Source: an uncultured Kiloniellales bacterium
GTDB taxonomy: Bacteria; Pseudomonadota; Alphaproteobacteria; Kiloniellales; JAKSDN01
Assembly: GCA_937974415.1 (NCBI GenBank)
Contig: CALJXB010000270.1
Coordinates: forward strand, 1-7,294
DNA: 7,294 nucleotides
Reading direction: 5' to 3'
Of the stretch, positions 1 through 5,829 are shown one piece after another. The notes under the pieces are model-generated. The model saw only the letters and a list, made by a program, of their open reading frames with translations. It was not told the origin of the DNA and ran no database searches. A program made the position numbers and the translations under genes. Position 1 is the stretch's first letter. Each line of letters opens with the position of its first letter.

Positions 1-387
1 GCCCGCCTGATGCGAAGGGCCCAGCGGCTTGAACCGCGTCCAGAGATTCTGTGCGCCAGCACCATTGTGGGCCAGCTGGACGCCAGCCAAGGCGTCGTGG
101 GCGTGAACCGCCTCGACCATCAGCGCCAGGTATTCGACGTCTTGGTCGTCCCACAAGCGGGCCTGAGGTTCCGGCGAATAGTCGGAGGAGGGATGGATCA
201 TGCATTCTTCGGTGCAGACCATGGCCCAGCCGCCCTCGGCCTTCATCTCTCGCATCTTGGCGTGCGATTGCGGCCAGTTGAATCCCATGCCGTTGCAGTG
301 TGGGACCTGAAAGAAGCGATTCTTCGCGGTGACGGGACCGATGCGAACCGGCTCGAACAGGACGTCAAATCGAGGGTTGCGAGTCAT
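1..387 (-). CDS. Trimethylamine/dimethylamine dehydrogenase-family flavoprotein, N-terminal part (runs off left edge)
   Basis: This gene starts at the ATG at 387 and stays open to the window edge, giving the first 129 residues of a protein whose family is usually about 680-730 residues. The N-terminus resembles trimethylamine dehydrogenase: LFEPVRIGP (10-18), then NRFFQVPHC (23-31), KAEGGW (49-54), TEEC (59-62) and LWDDQD (79-84). Cys31 matches TMADH Cys30, which carries the covalent 6-S-cysteinyl-FMN. Family members are cytoplasmic FMN/4Fe-4S enzymes that oxidatively N-dealkylate methylated amines or oxidise related amines. Glu61 falls where TMADH has Tyr60, part of the trimethylammonium pocket, so trimethylamine is an unlikely substrate. 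Other possibilities are dimethylamine, dimethylglycine, N-methyl-amino-acid or histamine-type dehydrogenases. The iron-sulfur and ADP-binding domains lie outside the window. No in-frame ATG, GTG or TTG lies upstream before the stop near 447, and no clear Shine-Dalgarno precedes the ATG. Family assignment is firm; the substrate is unknown. Confidence 0.9.
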   Translation of the reverse strand, partial: MTRNPRFDVLFEPVRIGPVTAKNRFFQVPHCNGMGFNWPQSHAKMREMKAEGGWAMVCTEECMIHPSSDYSPEPQARLWDDQDVEYLALMVEAVHAHDALAGVQLAHNGAGAQNLWTRFKPLGPSHQAG

Positions 388-433
388 GGCAATTCGGTAT
401 CGCTGCCGCCGGCCATTGGAAGAACTAGAGCAC

Positions 434-610
434 TCACGCCTGTCTCATGAGCAAGACATACCGAGCCGACGCACGGCCGTTCCGGATCCTCAGGCACGGG
501 CGCAGCTTGACCAGCCCATCACTCGCGATCAAGGATTTCGAACCATCGCGGCGTTTCGGCTTCCACATGCCCGGCCGTTCGCCTGGCCATCTCCGGATCA
601 CCAGTCTCAT
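434..610 (-). CDS. Possible small basic protein, 58 aa, unknown function
   Basis: A 58-codon frame runs on the minus strand from the ATG at 610 to the TGA at 434, between the LuxR-type regulator and the TMADH-like gene. The main support is an AAGGAGG ribosome-binding site 8 nt before the ATG, the best-placed one on this strand. Most codons end in G or C, as in the neighbouring real genes. The product starts MRLVIRRWPG and ends RYVLLMRQA. It is strongly basic, with many Arg and Lys, and has no signal peptide, membrane segment or recognised domain. Its stop lies 46 nt before the TMADH-like start, so both could share a message. Chance open frames are common in G+C-rich DNA and I recognise no family. 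It could be a genuine small gene, a leader peptide, or a chance frame behind a Shine-Dalgarno-like sequence. Confidence 0.3.
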   Translation of the reverse strand: MRLVIRRWPGERPGMWKPKRRDGSKSLIASDGLVKLRPCLRIRNGRASARYVLLMRQA

Positions 611-618
611 GCCGCCGG

Positions 619-625
619 CCTCCTT
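619..625 (-). promoter_or_regulatory. Shine-Dalgarno AAGGAGG for the 58-aa frame
   Basis: Read on the minus strand, this is AAGGAGG, followed by 8 nt and the ATG at 610. Both core and spacing are close to ideal. By contrast, the recognised TMADH-like gene downstream has no obvious Shine-Dalgarno. It is the main reason for listing the 58-aa frame. Confidence 0.45.
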
Positions 626-635
626 CGGTTGCGCG

Positions 636-659
636 GCCTGCTGCCCTGTGCCAGCAGGC
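636..659 (-). promoter_or_regulatory. GC-rich hairpin between regulator and small frame
   Basis: A perfect 8-bp inverted repeat, GCCTGCTG/CAGCAGGC, has an 8-nt loop. In the minus-strand transcript it forms 46 nt after the luxR-type stop and 10 nt before the AAGGAGG site. No T-run follows it on the minus strand, so it is not a canonical intrinsic terminator. It may stabilise the 3' end of the regulator message, attenuate read-through into the TMADH-like gene, or affect translation of the small frame. Confidence 0.35.
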
Positions 660-705
660 GAGATCGTTCGTGGGCCTGGCAGCGCCTTCGTCGCACATGC
701 AAGGC

Positions 706-1527
706 CTAGAGCTGGGAAATGAACAGAGAGAACAGCTCGGACTGCGACGATATCCCGAGTTTGGCGTAGATGTTCTTTCTGTGAATCTTCACGGTTCCCG
801 TCGTAATGCCGCAATGCCGGCCAATGGATTCCGAGGAGTGACCGCGAAGCACCATACGGACGATCTCGCGCTCTCGCGCGGTCAGCTTGCCGCTACCGAA
901 ATTCTCAAATGCGCTTGATACCTGGTTGTCCGTCGTGGGGTCTTGAACCACCGGATCCGCGAAGTGGTCGCGAAACACCGGCTGACGGCCCCACTGGCGC
1001 CGGGCCGTCGCGTGAACAATGGGCTCGACACGTCTCAGCTTGCTCATGTCCCGGCCGCTGAACGTCGGACTGCCGCCGGCTCGCATCAGCGAGATGCACA
1101 GCATCACCTCAGGGCTCAGCCGAATCAGAAAGGCGATCTCCTCGGCAAGGCCGGTCCGGCGATAGTAGGACCGAAAGTACTCGGAACTATAGAAGCGGTC
1201 GGGTGCGATCTCGCGCAAGCGATAGAGGCCGGGTTCGATCCGATCGGCGCAGACGATGCAGAAGGGATCCAGGAGATAAGGACCCTCCTGATAGTCCTCT
1301 ACGAAAATAACCCGTTGCTTGCCTGTGAATGTGTCGTGAACGCACACCGGGCGGTCTTGACCTCGGAACACAAACCATACCGAGTAATCGAACGGAACGA
1401 CATGACGCAGTGCCCGGACCAATGCGGCTGCATAGCTTTGTTCGCCCTCAGCGCCAACCACAGAGGCCACCTGGTCGTGCCATTGGCGCGAATCGATTTT
1501 TAGCAGCGTTTCGGTGTGATCGAGCAT
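706..1527 (-). CDS. LuxR-type transcriptional regulator with N-terminal sensor domain
   Basis: This encodes a 273-residue cytoplasmic DNA-binding regulator. Residues 215-273 form a typical LuxR/GerE helix-turn-helix: LTAREREIV, then a first helix around SSESIGRHCGI, and a recognition helix in TTGTVKIHRKNIYAKLGI. Residues 1-190 (VPFDYSVWFVF, the Asp-Pro-Phe segment near 87-89, YRLREIAPDRF, SSEYFRSYY, TGLAEEIAFL) look like the GAF-like sensor region of LuxR-type regulators that are not AHL receptors. No receiver domain or membrane segment is seen. The gene diverges from the transporter operon and points toward the TMADH-like gene, so it is probably the local regulator of one or both; its ligand is unknown. 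The frame is open upstream to 1692, but the ATG at 1527 gives a normal family length. An earlier ATG at 1617 has no Shine-Dalgarno and would make the palindromic region coding. A promoter-like pair places the transcription start almost at 1527. Confidence 0.88.
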   Translation of the reverse strand: MLDHTETLLKIDSRQWHDQVASVVGAEGEQSYAAALVRALRHVVPFDYSVWFVFRGQDRPVCVHDTFTGKQRVIFVEDYQEGPYLLDPFCIVCADRIEPGLYRLREIAPDRFYSSEYFRSYYRRTGLAEEIAFLIRLSPEVMLCISLMRAGGSPTFSGRDMSKLRRVEPIVHATARRQWGRQPVFRDHFADPVVQDPTTDNQVSSAFENFGSGKLTAREREIVRMVLRGHSSESIGRHCGITTGTVKIHRKNIYAKLGISSQSELFSLFISQL

Positions 1528-1530
1528 AGC

Positions 1531-1550
1531 TTGGGTAATATATCTCCCAA
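1531..1550. promoter_or_regulatory. 20-bp imperfect palindrome, candidate regulator operator
   Basis: The outer arms TTGGG and CCCAA and the ATATAT centre are perfectly symmetric; only two base pairs per arm deviate, so 16 of 20 positions are symmetric. It sits just upstream of the luxR-type ATG and covers the predicted -10 box. About 20 bp is the usual size of a dimeric LuxR-family site. Binding by the adjacent regulator is inferred from position. Confidence 0.45.
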
Positions 1551-1563
1551 AACGGGCTTTCAA
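1535..1563 (-). promoter_or_regulatory. Predicted sigma-70-type promoter of the LuxR-type gene
   Basis: On the minus strand, TTGAAA (1563-1558) and TATTAC (1540-1535) are separated by exactly 17 bp. They match the -35 and -10 consensus hexamers at five and four of six positions. Transcription would start only about 7 nt past the -10 box, next to the ATG at 1527, implying a very short leader or none. The -10 box overlaps the palindrome at 1531-1550, which would suit autoregulation. This is sequence inference only. Confidence 0.4.
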
Positions 1564-1566
1564 ATC

Positions 1567-1588
1567 TATATACCGTGGGGGATATATA
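1567..1588. promoter_or_regulatory. Second AT-rich site related to the palindrome
   Basis: TATATA occurs at both ends of this stretch, around a G-rich middle (CCGTGGGGG). Its right half, GGGGGATATATAC, resembles GGGAGATATATTAC read on the opposite strand of the palindrome at 1531-1550, giving two related half-sites in inverted orientation. It could be a second operator. The right-hand TATATA could also act as a -10 box for the plus-strand operon, but no good -35 box lies upstream. Confidence 0.3.
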
Positions 1589-1690
1589 CACTGGTGATCC
1601 GTTCTCACAAAATCCATGAGCCGGAAGGATCGTCCCCGCCCCGATGACTGATGGCGGTCGCGGCCCCCTCGGGAGATTTTCAACGCGACC

Positions 1691-2827
1691 ATGACTAGTC
1701 CCGCTCAAACCGACACGCCGGATATTCGCTTCGAGAACGCCACCAAGAGGTATGGCGACGTTGTCGCGGTCGACAGCCTGTCATTGGCCATCGACAAGGG
1801 CGAGTTCTTCAGTTTTCTGGGCCCTTCCGGTTGCGGCAAAACCACGTCGCTCCGCCTGATCGCGGGGTTCGAGCAGCCGACGGAAGGCGACGTGTTGATC
1901 GGCGGCGCTTCCATGGTCGGTACGCCGCCGCACAAGCGGCCGGTCAACATGGTGTTTCAGCACTATGCCCTATTCCCTCACATGAATGTCGCCGACAACG
2001 TTGGATACGGCCTGCGTCAGCTTTCCCCCCGGCCACCGAAATCTGAAATACAGAAACGGGTCGACGAAACACTGGAATTGGTCCAACTCGCTGAATACGG
2101 CAAACGGCGCATTTGGGAGCTCTCGGGCGGTCAACAGCAGCGGGTCGCCCTTGCCCGCGCCCTGATCTGCCGACCGACCGTGTTGCTGCTCGACGAGCCG
2201 CTCGCAGCCCTGGACCGCAAGCTCCGACGCGAAATGCAGATCGAGCTCCAGACCCTGCAGCGCGATGTCGGGATAACCTTCGTTCTGGTCACGCACGATC
2301 AGGAGGAAGCGTTATCGATGAGCGATCGCATCTGCATCATGCGCGACGGCCGCATCGTGCAATCGGGTACGCCACGCGAGCTCTACGACCGACCGCTCAA
2401 CCGCTATGTCGCCGATTTCGTCGGCAAGTCAAACTTCATTCCCGGCAAGATTGCCACCGTGAACGGGCGCTCGATCGATATCGAAAGTGACGGTGGCATG
2501 CTGTTTTCCTGCAACCCGTCGACAGAGCAGGACACTTACACGGTCGGCGACAGCGCCAGCATCGCGGTTCGCCCGGAACTGATTTCCATCGGCCCCCCGG
2601 GCTCGAATGCCGAGGCGCTCGGCACCGACGTGGTCATTCCAGGCCGCATCCAGAATCGAATCTTTCTCGGCGAGCACACCGAGTACCTGGTCTCCACCGA
2701 GAAATACGGAGAGATCCTCGTTTTGTCGCCGAAATACATCGAGAGCGTTCGCGGCAGCTTCGAACGCGATGAGGACGTCGCGATCGGCTGGAAGAACGAA
2801 ACTGCCCTCGCCTTGGAGGATACGTAG
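1691..2827 (+). CDS. ABC importer ATPase, spermidine/putrescine (PotA) type
   Basis: This 378-residue cytoplasmic ATPase energises the importer encoded downstream. The nucleotide-binding domain is complete: Walker A GPSGCGKT (44-51), Q-loop Gln90 in FQHYALFPHMN, signature LSGGQ (144-148), Walker B VLLLDE (164-169), D-loop ALD (173-175) and switch His202 in VTHDQEEAL. The C-terminal part (about 245-378) is a TOBE-type domain, typical of PotA and related importers of polyamines, iron or sulfate. The permeases and binding protein that follow indicate the polyamine/opine/organic-cation class. It is the first gene of the operon and diverges from the LuxR-type regulator. The start is the ATG at 1691; the nearest Shine-Dalgarno-like GGGAG (1671-1675) is rather far, 15 nt upstream, but no better in-frame start is seen. 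A 76-bp gap separates it from the binding protein. Class is certain; the substrate is not polyamine by default. Confidence 0.93.
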   Translation: MTSPAQTDTPDIRFENATKRYGDVVAVDSLSLAIDKGEFFSFLGPSGCGKTTSLRLIAGFEQPTEGDVLIGGASMVGTPPHKRPVNMVFQHYALFPHMNVADNVGYGLRQLSPRPPKSEIQKRVDETLELVQLAEYGKRRIWELSGGQQQRVALARALICRPTVLLLDEPLAALDRKLRREMQIELQTLQRDVGITFVLVTHDQEEALSMSDRICIMRDGRIVQSGTPRELYDRPLNRYVADFVGKSNFIPGKIATVNGRSIDIESDGGMLFSCNPSTEQDTYTVGDSASIAVRPELISIGPPGSNAEALGTDVVIPGRIQNRIFLGEHTEYLVSTEKYGEILVLSPKYIESVRGSFERDEDVAIGWKNETALALEDT

Positions 2828-2886
2828 AGCCACCCGACCGATCCGCGGGAGACGGCTCGACTACCACAATAACGGATCAGCTCAAC

Positions 2887-2893
2887 AAGGAGG
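2887..2893 (+). promoter_or_regulatory. Strong Shine-Dalgarno for the binding-protein gene
   Basis: AAGGAGG lies 10 nt before the ATG at 2904 and fixes that start. It is the strongest ribosome-binding site in the operon and fits the usual need for excess binding protein over membrane subunits. The preceding gap also has a weak 6-bp inverted repeat, GATCCG (2840-2845) with CGGATC (2873-2878). Confidence 0.7.
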
Positions 2894-2903
2894 AACCTGA
2901 GAG

Positions 2904-4073
2904 ATGAGCAAGAGCTACAAAGACGATCTGCCGATTACGGCGAAGAAGTTCATGGAGGAGTTCCGGCGCTACCAGAACGGTTCTGTTAGCCGCCGTCACT
3001 TCCTCGGGGTCACCGGTCTCGGCACGGCCATGGCCGTGCTCGGCGGCGCAGTGCCCGGAGCCCTTTCGTCCAGGAAGGCCCATGCCGCAGGCGATCTCGG
3101 CGATCGCCTGGTGTTTTCGACCTGGCCCAACTACTTCGACCCGGCGAACATCGAAAAGTTCACCAAAGACACCGGCGTTGCAATTCAGATCAACACCTTC
3201 GGTTCGAACGAGGAAATGCTGGCCAAACTTCAGGCCGGCGCGACCGGTTGGGACGTGTTCGTGCCGACCAACTACACCTTCGAGACCTATGTGGGCGAGG
3301 ACCTGATCCAGCCGCTGGATCTCTCGCGTCTGCCCAATCATGACCCGAACAGCCAAGAAGCGATCTTCGCGGGCCCGGCAACCGTCAACGGCAAGATTTA
3401 CGGCGTGCTGAAGAACTGGGGTCACACGGGCATATCGTACAACACCGACAAGCTGTCCAAAGCGCCGACCTCGTGGAAGGACTTCTTTGACATCACCATG
3501 GGAGAAGGCTCCGGCCATACGATCGTTCATGACTACCAGTTGACGACCATCGGCGCCGCGCTATGCGCTCACGGCTTCTCGTTCAACTCGAACGATCCAG
3601 CTGAACTGGCGCAGGCCGAGAAGACCCTTATCGATGCCAAGCCGCATCTGTTCGCGATTTCCTCTGACATTCAGCCGAGCATGCGCAGCGGCGATGCCTG
3701 GATGACCATCGCCTGGAACGGTGATGCATTGCAGTTGAACAAGGATATGCCGGAGATCGCGTATACACTCGGCACGGACGGCGGTGAAATCTGGTCGGAC
3801 TTCTACGCTATTCCGAAGGAGGCGCCGCATCTGAACGCCGCCTATGCGTTCATCGACTTCATGCTCGATCCGCAAGTTCAGGTCGGTGAGTTCAATGTTC
3901 ACGGCTATGCAATCGGTGACGCGCGCGTCGATGCGTTGCTGCCGTCCGACGTTTCTGAAAATCCGATCCTGTTCCCGGCGAAGGAGCTGATGAGCGGGCT
4001 GGAATTCGGTGCTGCCTCAACGCTGACCAACCCGGACCGTGCCGAGCTTCTCGCGCGCTTCAAGTCCGCGTAA
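2904..4073 (+). CDS. Tat-exported periplasmic binding protein, PotD/PotF type
   Basis: This 389-residue protein is the substrate receptor of the importer. The precursor has a long n-region, a twin-arginine motif SRRHFLG (29-35), a hydrophobic stretch to about 55 and a likely signal-peptidase site after AHA (59-61), so it is probably exported folded by the Tat route. The mature part has the PotD layout. Residues matching E. coli PotD pocket residues are Trp74 (W34), Tyr77 (Y37), Tyr124 (Y85), Asp210 (D168), Trp271 (W229), Trp297 (W255), Asp299 (D257) and Tyr335 (Y293), aligned by eye. Leu213 sits where PotD has Glu171, which contacts a spermidine amine. The aromatic cage and central Asp are thus kept while one anionic contact is lost, suggesting a smaller or less charged amine or organic cation. 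A strong ribosome-binding site fixes the start. The next gene begins 21 bp after the stop. Confidence 0.9.
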   Translation: MSKSYKDDLPITAKKFMEEFRRYQNGSVSRRHFLGVTGLGTAMAVLGGAVPGALSSRKAHAAGDLGDRLVFSTWPNYFDPANIEKFTKDTGVAIQINTFGSNEEMLAKLQAGATGWDVFVPTNYTFETYVGEDLIQPLDLSRLPNHDPNSQEAIFAGPATVNGKIYGVLKNWGHTGISYNTDKLSKAPTSWKDFFDITMGEGSGHTIVHDYQLTTIGAALCAHGFSFNSNDPAELAQAEKTLIDAKPHLFAISSDIQPSMRSGDAWMTIAWNGDALQLNKDMPEIAYTLGTDGGEIWSDFYAIPKEAPHLNAAYAFIDFMLDPQVQVGEFNVHGYAIGDARVDALLPSDVSENPILFPAKELMSGLEFGAASTLTNPDRAELLARFKSA

Positions 4074-4094
4074 GGCCTCGCCCCAAACCTGCGA

Positions 4095-4973
4095 ATGGCG
4101 GCGGCAATGGCGACTGAGGCTAGCAAAGGACGATGGTTGACGGCGGGGCTGTTGGCGCCGTCCTCGATCTGGTTCCTGATCATGCTGGTCATGCCGCTGG
4201 TTGTCGTCGCCATTTTCAGTTTTGGCGAGCGTGCTCCTGCCGGGGGCTACACCGCTTCTTTCACGTTCGAGCAGTATGCCAATCTCCCGGCGCGTCTGAA
4301 GGCGTTTCAAAACACCCTGACCCTCGCCCCGCTCGGGACCGTGCTGACACTGCTGGTCGCTTACCCCCTGGCGTATTATCTGGCGGTCAAGGCGCCCTCG
4401 CGTTGGAAGCTGGCCCTACTCGTCCTAGTGATCGTGCCGTTTTGGACCAGCCTGCTGATTCGGACCTACGCTTGGATCTTCATTTTGGGCGGCAGGGGAA
4501 TCCCGACGCTGCTCGAGTTCATCGGCATCGAGGGCGTCCGCCTGATCAACACCCCGACCGCCGTCGTCATCGGCATCGTTTATATCTATCTGCCGTTGAT
4601 GGTGTTTCCGATATTCGTGTCGCTTGAAAAACTCGACAAGCGGCTGCTGGAAGCGTCCAACGACCTAGGGGGATCCCCGTTCCGGACCTTTCTGCAAATT
4701 ACCCTGCCGCTCTCTATTCCCGGGATGGCGACCGGGTGCATGCTGGTGTTCATCCTGCTGATGGGAGAGTTCCTGATCCCCGCGATCCTCGGCGGCGGCA
4801 AGGTCTTCTTCATCGGCAACGCGCTGGTAGACCTGTTCCTGCAATCCAGAAACTGGCCGTTCGGCGCGGCTGTCGCCACGACCCTCGTCATCATCATGCT
4901 CGTGATCGTCAGCATTTACATGCGTCTGATGATGCGTGTATCCGCGCACCGCGAAGACGTGTCCATTATGTGA
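4095..4973 (+). CDS. ABC importer permease, PotB type
   Basis: This 292-residue inner-membrane subunit forms half of the translocation pore. Hydrophobic segments lie at about 17-43, 74-98, 106-132, 155-176, 208-232 and 256-278, consistent with six membrane helices. The cytoplasmic EAA loop that docks on the ATPase is clear at 186-210 (EASNDLGG, then TLPLSIPG). LIRTYAWIFIL (121-131) is typical of PotB-like permeases. The start is uncertain: the ATG at 4095 gives MAAAMATEAS, and a second in-frame ATG at 4107 would remove only four residues; neither has a strong Shine-Dalgarno. The binding-protein gene ends 21 bp upstream and the partner permease starts 10 bp downstream, so the genes are surely co-transcribed. 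Confidence 0.92.
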   Translation: MAAAMATEASKGRWLTAGLLAPSSIWFLIMLVMPLVVVAIFSFGERAPAGGYTASFTFEQYANLPARLKAFQNTLTLAPLGTVLTLLVAYPLAYYLAVKAPSRWKLALLVLVIVPFWTSLLIRTYAWIFILGGRGIPTLLEFIGIEGVRLINTPTAVVIGIVYIYLPLMVFPIFVSLEKLDKRLLEASNDLGGSPFRTFLQITLPLSIPGMATGCMLVFILLMGEFLIPAILGGGKVFFIGNALVDLFLQSRNWPFGAAVATTLVIIMLVIVSIYMRLMMRVSAHREDVSIM

Positions 4974-4983
4974 GGCCCGGCGG

Positions 4984-5793
4984 ATGCGACTCTATTCCAT
5001 AGCCGTGTATCTGTTCCTGTACATTCCAATCGGGATCATCGTCCTGTTCAGCTTCAACGCGGGCCGGCACGCGAGCGAGCTCAAGGGCCTTTCGGTCAAA
5101 TGGTACGGCAAGGCGCTCGACAATCCGTTCGTTATAGATGCACTGTTCACCAGCCTGACCATCGCGTTCTGTGCGGCGACGCTCGCCAGCATCATGGGAA
5201 CGTCGGCGGCGCTGGCGCTGCAGAGGATCAAGGGTCCTCTGAAAGCCATCTTCGACGGCATGATCTACATTTCGATCATGATCCCGGGCATCGTGATCGG
5301 CATTGCCACGCTGGTTGCGCTGGTGAGCGTGTTCGACGTGCTGAATCCAATTATCGCGGATGTCTGGCTCGGTGATAAGGCGCCGAAGTTGGAGCTAGGC
5401 ATGATATCAGTCATCGCGGCGCACACGCTGTTCACGATGTCACTGGTGATCGTCATTGTCCGTGCCCGCATCGCCGGCATGGACCGTGCCTTGATCGAAG
5501 CGTCGACCGACCTCTACGCGTCGCCGTGGGCCACTTTCCGCCAGGTGACTCTACCGCAGCTTGCGCCGGCGATCCTGGCTGGGTTCCTGCTCAGCTTCAC
5601 GTTCAGCTTTGACGACTTCATCATTTCCTTCTTCGTTGCAGGGCCCAATACCACGCTGCCGATTTATGTTTTCTCGTCGATCCGGCGCGGCATTACGCCG
5701 GAGGTCAACGCCATCGGCGCGATGGTCATGGGGGCGTCTCTGTTGTTGTTGATCGTTGCGCAATTGCTGTTGCGTCGTGACCATCGACGCTAG
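4984..5793 (+). CDS. ABC importer permease, PotC type
   Basis: This 269-residue inner-membrane subunit is the second half of the pore. It opens with a hydrophobic helix (MRLYSIAVYLFLYIPIGII) followed by the FSFN motif usual in PotC-like permeases. Further hydrophobic segments lie at about 54-79, 93-118, 138-160, 194-220 and 241-263. The EAA loop is at 172-200 (EASTDLYAS, then TLPQLAPAILAG), and FSFDDFIISFF (207-217) is characteristic of PotC. The frame is open upstream to an ATG at 4936 inside the first permease. The ATG at 4984 is preferred because it gives a normal N-terminus, lies 10 bp after the upstream stop and has GAGG 8 nt before it. The next gene follows after 36 bp. Confidence 0.93.
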   Translation: MRLYSIAVYLFLYIPIGIIVLFSFNAGRHASELKGLSVKWYGKALDNPFVIDALFTSLTIAFCAATLASIMGTSAALALQRIKGPLKAIFDGMIYISIMIPGIVIGIATLVALVSVFDVLNPIIADVWLGDKAPKLELGMISVIAAHTLFTMSLVIVIVRARIAGMDRALIEASTDLYASPWATFRQVTLPQLAPAILAGFLLSFTFSFDDFIISFFVAGPNTTLPIYVFSSIRRGITPEVNAIGAMVMGASLLLLIVAQLLLRRDHRR

Positions 5794-5814
5794 TCGGATC
5801 GGATTGATGAAAGC

Positions 5815-5820
5815 CAGGGA
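5815..5820 (+). promoter_or_regulatory. Shine-Dalgarno supporting the GTG start of the SMP-30 gene
   Basis: CAGGGA ends 9 nt before the GTG at 5830. It supports GTG as the start, because the next in-frame ATG (codon 38) would remove the conserved metal-binding Glu16. Confidence 0.55.
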
Positions 5821-5829
5821 ACCATATCC

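Noticed and set aside
447..722. Plus-strand 91-codon frame in the luxR/TMADH gap
   Set aside because: No Shine-Dalgarno or homology was seen; the minus-strand frame at 434-610 has much better translation signals, though it too is uncertain.
611..814. Extension of the 58-aa minus-strand frame upstream to an ATG at 814
   Set aside because: It would overlap the conserved HTH coding region of the LuxR-type gene in another frame; the strong AAGGAGG favours the internal ATG at 610.
943..1503. Plus-strand 186-codon frame
   Set aside because: It is antisense to the LuxR-type regulator, whose sensor and HTH motifs are clear; no ribosome-binding site or family was recognised.
1528..1692. Longer LuxR-type protein starting at 1692 or 1617
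   Set aside because: The added residues look non-coding, would overlap the transporter gene start and the operator region, and have no ribosome-binding site.
4936..4983. Earlier start for the second permease at 4936
   Set aside because: It lies within the first permease and adds a 16-residue Cys/Arg-rich leader not typical of PotC; the ATG at 4984 has GAGG at good spacing.
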